Shown here: positions 46,075-58,096 of the stretch, in pieces
Layout of the letters: the number at the start of each line of letters is the position of its first letter
How positions within the stretch are numbered: position 1 is the stretch's first letter
Assembly: GCA_000827265.1 (NCBI GenBank)
Contig: KN834751.1
Location: 1,693,618-1,757,617 of the forward strand
Direction: 5' to 3'
Source of the DNA: Collybiopsis luxurians FD-317 M1
Lineage: Eukaryota; Basidiomycota; Agaricomycetes; Agaricales; Omphalotaceae
Length of the DNA: 64,000 nt
Notes under the pieces: generated by a model
What the model was told of the DNA's origin: nothing
Database searches by the model: none
Seen by the model: the letters and a program-made list of their open reading frames with translations, nothing else
Made by a program: the position numbers and the translations under genes

Positions 46075-47539
46075 ATACAGGGAATTAAAACAGTATATTA
46101 GTGCCGAAAATTGAATGGGTTTTCAATTAAACCTTCTCATATTCCCTGGGAAGTTTCAAACATGGATGCTAGTATGAAGGCGGCATAAAAATGGCATGAG
46201 TGGGGTATGAATTTTTGATAGAAATTGCAGTATGATTTCCACATGAATGGATGTGATGGCTTCAGATCATTATATCAATATACTGTTCAGCCATCACAGT
46301 GTCAGGAGTCATTCCTGTTTTAAAAATTACCAGTAAATAATTAATTAATTAGTAGAAATATTTATAGAGAGTAAAAATCTCTAGAGAGCTCTGATAAGAT
46401 AAGGTAGGAAAATTAAAGATTATCCTGCTTACTCATAGAGCTCAGGTCATACTAAATGAGTCATGTATACTATAAAAGGCTAATGAAGCTTTTGAAAATT
46501 TTAGGTGGAGTCACTAGAGTCAAATGGAGTCACTATGAGTCAAATTGCTTAAATAAAAAGTAATATAATTTTGTAATGTAAATACTAGAGGATTTTTAGC
46601 CTCAGGCAAGGAATCCAATTCCTCCCCACTTTTACCTACTACTAAATATAAAGTTTACCTTGTTGTATTTCTCAGATTAACATTACTAATACAATCCGGC
46701 ACATGTAGTTCTGAGTTGGATTACTCACCTACTGTGGACAGTATTACTCAGATATTAATAGTAGAAGTACGTAGAACTTTCTAGATACTATGTTATGTAG
46801 TATATAAGGCCTACCTTGAGGCCAGTACCATAGAACAGAATAATCATTTGCATCCAATATTCGAGTCTCACAACTCTTATCAAACCACTGCGCCACATTG
46901 CTACAATATACCTTACACTTACTTTCTAAGAGCTCTGTGCAAGCTGTATCAGTGAATCCAGTTGTACAGGTTGGTTAGATTTAAGTACTAAAGTTCAAAA
47001 GTCCAAGTCAAGTTCTATCATTTAAGCTAGCTAGACCCACTGAGAGACTAGTAGTTTGAGCTACTGTTTTACCCTGTCAAGTTTATTATAGTCTAAGCAA
47101 GCTAGTCCCAGGGCAGTCAGTTGTTTCAGGCTCACATTTACCAGCTTTTTTTCTGAAAGTTTTATATTAAAGAAAGTCCACCAAGTCAAGTTACTGTCAC
47201 TGAATACCAGTACCAACCAGTCTACAGCTTACCAGTACCAAATTACACCTACCAAATACTTTAAAGGCCAAATGAACTCCCAGTCCTAGTTACTATGCCT
47301 TGCGTCTTTACAAAACCACCTCTAATGCACCTGCTTAACTAAACACAAATAGTAGTTTTTATCAAACAAACTGATACCTGACAATGGATTCCATTACAGA
47401 TTTACAAACTTGCTGATGTGGGCTAAATTATCCTTCTCCTGCAATTTTCAGTTGGGACCTGAACCTTACAGCCAAGTGTTATTGTCTCCTTTAGATTCCA
47501 CTTGGTAGAAAATTTGATTTAAAGGTCTGAATAGCGTTA
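46075..47539. other. AT-rich, gene-free sequence
   Basis: No frame of note on either strand. A TATATAAGGCC stretch near 46801, followed by pyrimidine-rich sequence, resembles an LTR promoter. I could not find matching LTR ends. Confidence 0.45.
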
Positions 47540-48016
47540 CAGAATTCCTTCTTGAAAAGCTTACCGCATCTCAAGTAATTCTGCATTTGAATGGTGCGGA
47601 AGCATTTAAAATCCCCTGCGAACAATGAATGTCAGTGATGAATATGACTTTCAATAATTCAAAGGACTGTAGAGTATGCCAGTAGAGGTGCTTCACCTTT
47701 CTGTAATCAAAATATCTATTGGAATGGGCTCTCCAGATGGGACTCAAAGTCCAAGACTTAAATGAGGGTGGGAGGGAGCCTTCTGGAAGGAGATATCCAC
47801 AATACTTCAATCTCATCAGCTTGAAAAATAGCTCAAGAAGTTTATGCTCAGAAGGCCCCTGTTTTGCCTGAGTCTCAATTCAAATGAGGTAACTGTATGG
47901 GAGCAATGGGTCTCGTCTGATAGGTCTGTTGTCAAGAAAACAGTGAATGCCAGTGGGTCAAAGTTGAAACAAGATTTACCCATATGCTGACCCTTGTACT
48001 GACCCCTTCACTATAG
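47540..48016 (-). pseudogene. Cytochrome P450 relic lacking the heme-binding region
   Basis: Homologous to pieces of the intact P450 at 49889-52245. On the minus strand it keeps YCGYLLPEGS (YRGYLIPEGS in the intact gene), then passes directly to SHSNRYFDYRKV and the terminal GILNASAPFKCRIT (GILTAPKPFKCRIT). The whole exon set with the PERF motif and heme Cys is missing. Similarity upstream to the ExxR region is visible up to about 48016, but it is frame-broken. Confidence 0.8.
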
Positions 48017-48393
48017 CTTGGATGCATGGCATATTACAGTAAAAGGTGCCTCGCAAGTGATGTTGTTGCAAGTTGCAGAGGCCAATGGGACTAATATGAA
48101 TGCCAGGCTTTTCAGAGAGGACCAAGCATAGTGTTTTCCCCATAACTTTGCCATAACTGATAACACCAAAAGATCATTGAACTATTTCCTTCTATGCCAC
48201 TGCAGTCCTCAGCAGCACAATATCTGTTACCTTGGGACTAGCAACTGGCTATGGTATGAAACTTGAATGACCTAATTTTGCAGTTATCTGTCCTACCAAT
48301 AAATAGTAATGGTTTGCATTTAGGTGCATCTGTGCTGGGAATTTTCATTACTTCTTACATCCTATTGTATGGATTGTCACTGACAGGTTATGC
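48017..48393. other. No supported gene
   Basis: Sequence between the P450 relic and the hAT-like element. Homology to the intact P450 gene is lost here. Short frames only. Confidence 0.4.
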
Positions 48394-48401
48394 ATTTTTA
48401 G

Positions 48402-48928
48402 TAAGGCCCTTCACAAGTCCCTGTCAAAAACAAGTACCTGTAGGTCAGATCCATGGGAGAACCTGTAGGTATCTGACCTGCAGGCGCTTGCAGGCAATAG
48501 ATATAAGGAAGTACTGGGTTTGAAATGCAATAGTATGGCATTACTTCATTGTACTTTTTTTAACAACATTTTGTTGATCTTATGAAAAGAAAATATTAAA
48601 CTGCGATTGCTTACAATCACTCTAGAAGTTATAACATAGTGATATTTTTATTAGAGTGTGATTATGACATAGCTCTAAAAGTATTTTTTCCAAGCTTCAT
48701 TTACAAATCACTAAGATATTGGATATATTGCTCATTGGTAAAGTTCTAAATAATATAACTAACAATTGCATGAATTTGACAAAGTACACTCATGTTTTAG
48801 TACAGTACCTGCAGGACAGGTACCTGTGCTAGCAGGTCCCATTCAGGTCACAGGTTGGGGGTTCAAACCACAGGTGACCTGCATAACAGGTCCAGGTCAT
48901 ACCTGACTGGGACTCGTGAAAAGCCTTA
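48402..48928. mobile_element. hAT-like MITE with perfect 8-bp target duplication
   Basis: The ends form inverted repeats of about 25 bp, 21 identical by my alignment; they begin TAAGGCCCTTCACAAG and, from the right, TAAGGCTTTTCACGAG. TAAGG fits the YARNG start of hAT elements. Both sides are flanked by the identical octamer ATTTTTAG (48394-48401 and 48929-48936), the 8-bp duplication typical of hAT. Inside the ends lie many ACCTGTAGGTC/CAGGTACCTG short motifs resembling subterminal transposase sites. It is 527 bp with no coding potential. Confidence 0.92.
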
Positions 48929-48936
48929 ATTTTTAG

Positions 48937-49888
48937 ATTTACATTGACTACTCCTTGATAGAAGCAAGTCTTGGACCCATCTGCAAATTGCCCTTTGTGC
49001 CTGCCTGATTATAGCATTCATTGTCTTGACTTGAATAGCTTTATTAATCAGGCATTGACAATCATACAGGGACAGGTAAATTTTATTGGACTTGGGAGAA
49101 ATTGGCGCAAAGGGCAAATATAAAAATATTGCCTATAATTGATATGAACAATCGGAATGTAATAATTACTGTGAGTTTCAATGTTAGTGAACTGACTCTG
49201 TTATTCGAGGGCTATTGACTCTGAGCCTCGGGCTTCATCCGTTCTGCAACAATAAAAAAGTATACTTGCTCCTGTGTACTGGAAGCACATTCCTTCTCAC
49301 TGAACACTGAGATATAAGAAAAATTCATAAGACTGCACCAATCAAGTAGTAACCAAATAGTAATGTATTTGAGCCTCCTCTGATAAGTGATCACAGTTCC
49401 TCTCAGGTATCTAGGTCGTGTCTGAGGCAATTGTGTGGCGCAATTAAGGATTGAGTACCCATGACCGACCATAGGAGAGAGAAATAATGTGGACCGTTTT
49501 CTATATAAGGTTAAAAAATACCTCGTACCCAGATGCACGTCGCTTTGTTGAGATAAGTAACAGTTCTGGCCATTCGGCCCGCTCCATTATGGTGCGGGTT
49601 ATTTTCTCACATACTTTTGTAGTGATATACGCCGTACGGCACTCCGCTGCCTCCATTCCTTAGTCTATCAACACAAGTGCTTGGACTTGTTGCTCTTTTA
49701 AGCTCTTTCTTCTGGTTCTTTTTAGCAAAAGACCCTCACGGTTTGATAGACTCACCAATCTAGAGTCTTTACCACTCTCATTCCGTTTAGCACAAGACCC
49801 TCACAAAGTTCGCTTCTTACTGTAAAGAAGTACACTGACCAAAGTGATAATAAGCACCGAACTGGAATAGTTTCATAGTTTATAGCAA
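48937..49888. other. No supported gene
   Basis: AT-rich. Two imperfect copies of a TTTAGCAMAAGACCCTCAC motif occur near 49720-49805. No frame with recognisable content. Confidence 0.4.
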
Positions 49889-52245
49889 TCATGGTGTTAC
49901 TCGAGTGTTCTTCAACCAAACTTTATCATCTTCACTTAGATTTCCCTCAAAAGTTTCAAAAATTTGAATAGCATCACACAATTCCTTCTCAATAATTTCT
50001 GCTCGTCTTGTGCTGCGACACGTTATCCTGCATTTGAAAGGCTTGGGGGCAGTTAGGATACCCTGCAAACAATGGATGTCAGTAATGAATGGTGGATCGC
50101 ATGTTGGACAGGCTGCACCTTTTGATAATCAAAAATATCAACTGCAATGGTTTGTCCAGAGTGAGAGTCTACAGCTCGCTCAAAATGGAATGCCCAGATG
50201 AGGTTCATGGTATTAATGAGCTTGATGCATACAATTCTCAGTTACCAGGGAGATCATGAGTCGAATCAAGTCTTGATTTTTCTTACCAGTGAATTGTTGG
50301 CAAGGTGAATGCCTGGACAAATTCTCTGAGAAAAAATTGAATCAATTACCACTCAAGGACGAATTTTGTGGGATCCAAACCCTTCCACTGCCAAAAGGTA
50401 TGTTTTCCCGAAAATTGCTCGTGTCCACTCCCTCCTTGACACCGAATTCATTGGCGATGTATCGGTCAGGGTTAAAGACTTCGGGATCTTTGAAGACATC
50501 TAGTTAGGTATTGATAATCAATAATGGTCCATCGGATAGAGTGACATCGACTCACCTGGATCATGGAACATTCCCCCTTGATTACAGGTCGCATATAGGT
50601 GCGCAAGAATCCTAAAGAGAGAAGAAATGCTCACAATTGTTAACGAATATTGTTGAGCCTTCTGGAATGAGATATCCACGATACTTCGGCATTTCAGGAA
50701 AATCAAAAACTGTATAATTCAAACACAAATCATACCTGTTCCGCCTCTCGATTTGAGTGAGGAACTGCCAAGGGCGCAACAGGTCTCATCCGATGGGTCT
50801 GTTGCCAAGAACATAGTGAGCGACTCAAAGTAATAGCAATATTCAAGCATATATGCATGTACTGACCTCCTTCACCACAGCTTGGATATATGGCAGCCTT
50901 GCAACATCATCAAGACTAGGAATTCTTTGGTCTCCAACAATCCGATCTACCTCTTCTTGTGCCTTGCGCTGGGCTTCTGGAAATGCTACTAGAAGTAAAC
51001 ACAGAGATTGCAAGAACGACGAAGTGGTGTCTGAGCCTCCTTCAATCATGACTCCTCCGAGATACCTGCAAGACCATTTGTTTGATTGATAATGACTCTG
51101 AAGAGGAATGATTGAAATTTGATACTTACCCAGCTAGTTCCCTATCCAGACTTAACTCTTCTTGGCGCTTGATGATCTCTTCCATGTAGCACCCGTTCTC
51201 CTCTCCCTTCTGAACCTTCTCCTTGCATTCATCCAGCAAACCAAAATATAGACTTTGCTGTAATCTTCTTGTTTTCTCACATAATATCTTCCAAGGTGCC
51301 CATCTCCGGGGAATGTACTTTAAAATTGGAAGAATATCGACTGGGGGATGAGCTCCTGGTTCGAGAGCAAGCTCCCAGAGGTGCTGTGCCTCAAAGAACA
51401 ATGTCGCTTCATGAGTTTCATATCGCGGACAGCGCTTCCCATACAAGACTGACATAATGACAGAGTTTGAGTAACGGCGGAGGTGGGTGTAAAAGTGCTA
51501 ACAAGACAGCATGGTCATCAAGAGAGCTGAATGATTGACATCACTCATACCTCTGGAGTGTGGAGAAAATCGTACATCACTTGGACAGATTCTGCAATCT
51601 GAACTCGAATATTCACATTAACAATTCGAATACTCCCTCAATAAGTTGAAAGAGTCACCTGGATAGGCACATGCGCAGCAACCGCATTCGGCGTGAGAAT
51701 AGCGTGAGCCGCTTTACGCAAGATTCGCCATTCTTCGCCTATAGTCACCACATAAAAATTATTTCACAACTCTCGGCGGGCAGGCGTCTTGAATCAGCAT
51801 TAGACTACTCACTATATCTCGCCAATACCATGTTCAACCCTCCAGCAACTTCGTCTGCTATAAAATTAGGTGGACGATCGACAGTGCTAGCACTTCGCCT
51901 TTCCATCAGCTCCTTGACGGCTTCCATACTTGTGAGCACTATAGCAGTCCCAGGGCCAATTTTGAGGGAGTAAATGTCACCGTATTGCCTTGCCCATTGC
52001 GTAAATCTAGCGAAAAACAATGAATTTTGATAACTTAGCTAACAGTTCTGGTATCAATGGTGCAAGTAGTCTTTTTCTTACTTGATATGAGCAAATTCTG
52101 TTGGAAATATGTGTAAATTTCCAAGTATAGGTACGGTCGAAGGACCAGGAGGTAGTGAGGGGTGTCGTTCCCCGATTTTGTATAGCTTGAAAGCGAGCCA
52201 ACTTAGGGCTAGGATACCCAGAGATTGGATAATTATTGTGGACAT
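49889..52245 (-). CDS. Cytochrome P450 monooxygenase
   Basis: A membrane-anchored heme monooxygenase of the secondary-metabolism/xenobiotic type. The start MSTIIIQSLGILALSWLAF is the ER anchor, followed by the proline hinge PSLPPGPSTVPILGN. The I-helix reads MIEGGSDTTSSFLQ and ExxR is E-T-H-R, formed across an intron (VVKE|THRMRPVAP). The PERF region is FNPDRY. The heme loop forms only after splicing a 55-nt intron with a GTTTGG donor: FGSGR|RICPGIHLANNSL. The C-terminus reads TMNLIWAFHFE and KPFKCRIT, stop at 49889. All catalytic elements are present. It has about ten or more introns. A broken relative lies 2 kb away. Confidence 0.92.
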
Positions 52246-52959
52246 TGGATTGCAAGTGAGTAGGAAAAAAAGTGGAGGAAGTTGCGTCGAAGCTAGAGAA
52301 GGGGACCTGAAAATAAGCCGTAAGAACAGTAAGTATAATCCCAGGCTCTCAAAGGGGGGTTGGGTAACCCTGAAAAAGCGGTAATACCCGCATTTCGGCA
52401 TGAACCTCGGAATTCCCATGTGTATCTGTCAAGGCTTTCTTTTTTTGGTAAATCCCAGATCATTCATAAGAAGTGCAAGTCTTTCTATCAATACCATCGT
52501 GACATGAGCTTCGGCGACAGTTTATCAACCAATGAATAATTGAATACTTAACCGTGATCGTAATACCTCCGCTGATTTACTTAGAGTTTTTAGGAGAAAA
52601 AGTGGCCAGAAACGGAAGGGTTCTGTTCCGCTCTATACACGGTGGGAAACAAATTTACACGCAAGGCTGAAGAAACTCGGACGTGTTTCGGGAATTTGAC
52701 CCCACGATAAGGGCTCAGAGGAGGGGAGGGAGAAGATCAGTCCTAAGCTGCGTAAAAATTGTACTGAACAAAATTTTACTCGAACCTAAACATTTTATCT
52801 CAAAAAGTTCTCCGCTTTTTGTCCTATCAAGTCGGTAGATATATAATGCAGTCCATGGTATCGGAATATAGAGCTAAAAATACCTGATATTCGAGATACT
52901 ACGTGATGGTTAGTCAAGTAAGAGAAGCACACCCGGATAGAAATAATACATCCAATTTG
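52246..52959. other. P450 promoter region, no gene
   Basis: An in-frame ATG at 52419 would extend the P450 with unrelated residues and is not preferred. Further upstream no gene is visible. Confidence 0.4.
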
Positions 52960-54430
52960 GTCACTGAGTTGCAGAAGCACAGCCCTCGAGACCACCTTTA
53001 GTTTTATTGCTCTCTATGTTTCCCTTCCCAGCTCGAATAATACGATCGACAGAACCAAACGATCCTCTCAAGATATTGATACCAGAATCATCCACTGCTG
53101 GAGCATCCTTCTCGTCGATTCCTTCGGTATGTCCGCAAGAGGCCTGAAGCAAGAGTGTAGATCGTTGGTCGAGTTTGGTGAGATTCTGAGAGTCGGCTTC
53201 GCAAGATGGTTATATTGAAGCAGATAACGACGAAACCCATGATTAGGCTGATGATACGATGGATGACACGAAGGACTTGAAATCAAGAGAGTCCCTTGAG
53301 TGGGGTGAGTATCGAAAAAGGATAAGATTGAGCAATGAACATACAAAGGGCGTTCGAATGTGATTGGGGAAACTGCATTGAGAAAACCGTTAACGAGTAT
53401 TGAATGTACTCATCGGAACGGGGGCATCGTATAGTTGGTGTCGTTTGGGACTACGGTGATAGTTTGTACTGGTGTCGTTCCAGATCAGATACCTCGAGGA
53501 GGATCGTACGGCGCTGTGGCACCAATGCGACCCTGATCAGCTTCCACCTCGACTCTGGCTCACTCTCCAGTGACTCTCCTTGCGCTCGTCACGCGAAAGA
53601 TACTTCCGATGACCATCTTTTTCGCTGATCCCTTTGGTATGTTTGCGAGAGGCGGTCGAGTTTGGTAAGATTTTTGGAGTCGACTTTGTACATTTTCAAA
53701 ATATTTTTACCGCAACAGATGACGACGAAACTGACGACGAGGGAGATAATAGATGACGCGGAGGCCTTGACACCTCGGGTGAGCACCTTGAGTGCGGTTG
53801 ATATCGAAAAAATAGAGAGTTTGAGCATTGAACATACGATGGTCGTTAGGGAGGAGCAAAATATAACTCAAAAATTGCGTCGAGAGAATTGTTAACGAGC
53901 GCCGCATGGTACTTTGGCGTAACTGAAAGTAAACCGTTATAAGCGACTATTCCCATTTTGCGGGAAAGCGTTACGCACCCATAGTTGTGTCGAATAATGT
54001 ACACGTTCAAATAGTAGACTTCCGCTCCCAATCCAAAATAAATAGCAATATGAGCACCTACTCAACGTCATGGTCACGGAAACTACCATGTACGTCTAGT
54101 TCGGCCATTTCCAGCTGTTCACGAAACTCTAGCATTGTTTTTGAAAAACGTGCCTTACTGATGGTATTTATGTCCAAACAAATGCACTATTCATTGCTCC
54201 ACTAAGCTCCACAAATGCCAGGACTTGGCCGGGGTACAATCTCGTGGAGCAATGAATTAGTGGTTTGTTTGTAGATAAACATGATCAGTAAGGCTCATTT
54301 TTTAAAAACAATGCTAGAGTTTCGTGAACAGCTGTCAAAGAAACAATAGACCTGCAGCCGCGGTGGTCACGATCGCCGAACTCAACCTGGTCGTAACATG
54401 TTGAATTCGACGCGACAAGACTTGATCAAC
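52960..54430. repeat. Duplicated segment, copy I (two internal units)
   Basis: Two related sub-units (about 52965-53400 and 53585-54110, continuing after an insertion to about 54430) are homologous to each other and to the pair at 61200-62400. On the minus strand each sub-unit has a short hydrophobic peptide around an SLIMGFVVIC-like core (FVVICF in unit 1, FVVICC in unit 2). Unit 1 also keeps a SGINILRGSFGSVDR-like block. Frames are interrupted, so these may be relics of a small membrane-protein gene or non-coding repeats. Confidence 0.65.
54112..54334. mobile_element. Fold-back MITE inside the duplicated segment
   Basis: A 223-bp element whose halves are inverted copies of about 90 bp, outermost bases CAGCTGTTCACGAAACTC on both ends. 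It is missing from the homologous site near 62310 in segment copy II, where the flanks GGCCATTTC and AA..AA.CAACAGACCTGCAG are contiguous. At most a 2-bp TC duplication is visible. Superfamily undetermined. Confidence 0.85.
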
Positions 54431-57400
54431 GCTTGTGGTCTCCCTGTCGGGAGCTTTTGGAAGCAGGGTCTGGACTCTGGTCCATACCCAGTGTCGTTAC
54501 CGATACGCAGTGGGAAAAAAATCTCCACACAAGATTGAACTTGAACTCTGACATGTTTCGGAAAATTGGCTCTATGATAAGAGCTCGGAGGGGGGTACGA
54601 TGGGAGTCCTACTGACTTAAGCTACACATATGGGCACGCATTTCGGACGAAATTGTACTGTTTACTCAATTGCCTACCCAAACCGGCTATTTTCTACTCG
54701 GTTATTCTAATTTTACTCGGATATCCTACTGTTTACTGTCAACACTCTAGTAAAATACATTATTCTTGTACTCGGAATTGTAAACTTTCATTGAAACAAT
54801 TTTATTTTACACAGCTACGAAATATAATGTTCCTCAAGCAATGAAGTTGTACGCGAGTTGTACGCGGATTAACCGGACTCCGGCCGAATAATCTTTTCAA
54901 TTAAACCCGATGAGCTTGCCGCCATCCCGGCGGCCATCGTGCGCCACGCCTTTGCCATATGTAAACATCACCTGTATTTGCCAGACCGACGCCAAACGGC
55001 TAGCGAGTTTGTGGGATTATGGATAATTAAATTAAGAATTCCGCTGAAAAAGCTGACGGCAATGCCAGGGAATGAGAGCATGGACATGAGAGTGCATACG
55101 AGCTAGATAACTAATGCTCATATTGCAGGTTTATAATGTGATCCATGCCCAATATCAAAGAGTAATCAGATAAGTCTCCAGCGGAGCGGAGATACTTACT
55201 AATAGTGGATATTAAGGTAAACTGGAAGGAAGTTGGGAGAGCTCACTGATATTGTTGACCGACACTGTGGGTATAGATGCTGTATGTGCCATTGATGCAT
55301 CAAAAGATAGATATTACTTACCTATGCATTGAGCCAATGAGGACTTTTCAAGATTCTTACATGGATTGTGTGAAGCTCGACAGTATCACTTTGGAGAATA
55401 GAAGTTATGAAAACTAAGATGGATCTATATCGACACCTGAGTGTTCCATCCTGAAGTCCTGAGTCATGATACTTATTAGATAGAGTTCAAATGCATATAC
55501 CCTCTGTGGATGCCTGCATTTAGGCAGTGCCAGAGATAAATGAATGGTCCAAACATGCACCATGTATCATCCATGTATTACAGATACTGCAAGGGAAATG
55601 TTTAATTACAACGAGTTACTAATTCAAGATCTAAGATATTTGATGTGCACATTGCGTGTTAAACTTCTGCACTAGCCACTAACAGACTAACAGTGTTAGA
55701 GTCAAACCCTATGACCTGTCCGTAAAGCCTAACAGAAGGTCCAGAGAAGCCAGTGTGTGCTCCTTCGCGGCTTCACAACCCTCTGCCTCATCCATATCCA
55801 CCTGACCTCCTTCCAAGCCTCTCCCTTCTGCCCCAGTTCCGCCTCTTTAGTATGCCTTCAAAATCATCACCCAACATTTTACCAATACCTATTGACATGA
55901 ATCTCAACCTATCTATGTTGCCCGAGGATGCAAGCTTTGATCAACTCCGAGTCTTCTCGAAACTCTTACCTGTTGCTCCTCCAGAACCACCGCCACCCCC
56001 GGGGCCACAGGCACTACCCTTCATATCTGAATTGAAGGCCAACAAGGCAGAACTAGACTGGAAACCTATTGAAGCATCTAACTTTTTATTTATATTTGCC
56101 AGTTGGCTGTACTTAGTAATTTACACTCTCGACTCAACAATCACTATGAACCTGCGATTCAATGAAAATTAGATCATCAAATATGTATGATTTCTCTAAA
56201 TAATATTCTTAGAAATACTTGTTACAATTTTCACTCGAAACAATCGCTCACATCCCCCATTAGCGGCTTTTCGAGCTCTTGCAATGAGAGGCGCACGGCG
56301 GGTAAGCGGCGGCGGGTTAGCGATCAACGGCAGAGCATGCCTATTTACGTGACTAATTACACCTGCCGAACCGTGTCACAAACGGCCTCCCGGAGATTCA
56401 ACTGATGTTATTGACGGGATTGGACAGGTTTTGCGTAGAATAATTGAGTAAGCTGTAAACAAAGATCAAGTAGACTCTTAGCGGAATATATAAAACTCTT
56501 CCGCGTAAGGTGTACAATTTTGTCCGAAATTTGTCGTCATATGTCTCCTGTATATTCACTTTATGTTCTATGCCCGCCAACAGATGGGATATCTCCAACA
56601 CTCTGGTTTATGAATTACTGAATTGCAACCTTCAACAAACCAGTAGAATGACCACTTGCTATGCTTATGTTTACTTTTGAGATGCTTCAAATGATGCGGT
56701 CCTGCCTTTTGCATTGCGCGGAGCCTGTGTGCGCTAATAATCTTGGTGCCTAATAGCTCTGTATGGACATAGTGAGATATTTACCATCGGTTGCAGATGG
56801 GAAAAGAAGTCGAATAAGATATAAGATAAAGTTGTTGAGCTGTTTCAGTACCTTACACTAGACGGAAACCAAATTTCTTGCAAAAAGCCTTACCTCTGTT
56901 CCTAACCTAGACCCAAAGTGGTTCCTCTCAGGAGGCCTGCCAGAGGCCTGCTGCTGCGGAGGATCTCAGAGCAAAGTTACTACGTACTTGTTTTTAATGG
57001 AAGGTACAAATTCTGTTGAGTTTGACAGTATGTAGGGAGTTTTTCTATAGGTATCTTTTCATCAATCTCTGAAAGTTTGGTCACAGCGTACCTCGAGGTG
57101 TCGGACAGACTGTTCACTGCTCAGGCTCAAATCTTGGCTAGGTTTATGTATTCCGTATTAAAGATTCCATTTCTTAATAAGCCATTGTGACAGGATAGGG
57201 TCGGTTAAGTGGTTTCTTGTAGTCTGTACAGGGCCAGTGTCAAACAACGAGCTGAGATCACGTGCAAAAGCATTATTGCGTTTGGGACTTGGATTTAAGG
57301 TTTGACTTGGCGTAGTATCTCATACTTATTCCAAATTAAGGTCCAACAAATCTTAAAGTTGCAGAGAAGAGCTCCAGGTCCAAAGTCATAAATTCAGCTC

Positions 57401-57957
57401 TAGCATATAAGTTTTATTGAGGTGAGTTTCATCCAATCATGATTCCTCGTCCTCAAGCCTGAAGTGATGTACAGAGATCTGCACCAAATGAAGACTTCAA
57501 CTAAGACCGATGGTGAATCTCCTTTAGCCCATTCAGGTACAATTGTAAAGCCCAGCATTAGGGCTGTAAAGCAGCAATCTAGTGTGAAATGCTTCCTGAG
57601 AGTTGTGCTCGTCGACGGGTTAGGCACAGTACCGATGTCATATTTTGCATGTTCTGCGCTGGATCTCCCTATCGACTTCCTGAGTACGCCGACTCTAGGC
57701 ACAATCTAGGACAAAGCTTAAACGACAGACTTGCGTCCACTCAATCTGTTCCCTAGTCCTTTTTTAGACAATGGAAACTGCATTCTTACAGCCCCATTGG
57801 GGTGCATCATGCAGTTTTCTGCACGGTCAGCATCAGGTACAATTGACTTGATGTCTACTTGGACATTTCAAGTTCGGGATATTTTGAAGGCCGAATATCT
57901 CTCGGGCAGCAACAGTGAATCTCGAGGTAAGAACACCGGCGAGCAGATAACCTGGAA
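54431..57957. other. Gene-poor stretch
   Basis: No supported gene. An open frame at 55753-56172 is proline-rich at its start but has no recognised domain and ends in AT-rich DNA. Opposing frames at 57400-57709 have no motif. Composition alternates between AT-rich and a GC-rich patch at about 56270-56400, consistent with old insertions. Confidence 0.4.
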
Positions 57958-57959
57958 GC

Positions 57960-57967
57960 TATATAAG
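57960..57967 (+). promoter_or_regulatory. TATA box of lectin/pore-forming gene
   Basis: TATATAAG lies about 130 bases before the start codon at 58097, followed by a CT-rich leader as is common in highly expressed fungal genes. Confidence 0.6.
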
Positions 57968-58096
57968 GACAGACTCGTTAGCTGGAAAAGACAAAGATCC
58001 TCTTCATCTTTGCACTCGAACTCTAGACTTTAGTTTTCTCTTCTCAACCTATCTCTCATCTATCTACCTCTATCATCCTCTTTACTACTATCAAGA

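Noticed and set aside
46300..46900. Possible LTR with TATATAAGGCC promoter
   Set aside because: No paired terminal sequence, target duplication or internal retrotransposon domain was found.
50289..50507. Apparent loss of the P450 heme cysteine (direct reading gives GSGRVWIP and then a stop)
   Set aside because: A 55-nt intron with GT...AG ends fits here, and its removal gives GRRICPG in frame with the downstream conserved blocks.
55753..56172. 139-codon open frame with proline-rich start
   Set aside because: No recognised family, and the composition changes abruptly along the frame. Kept only as a note.
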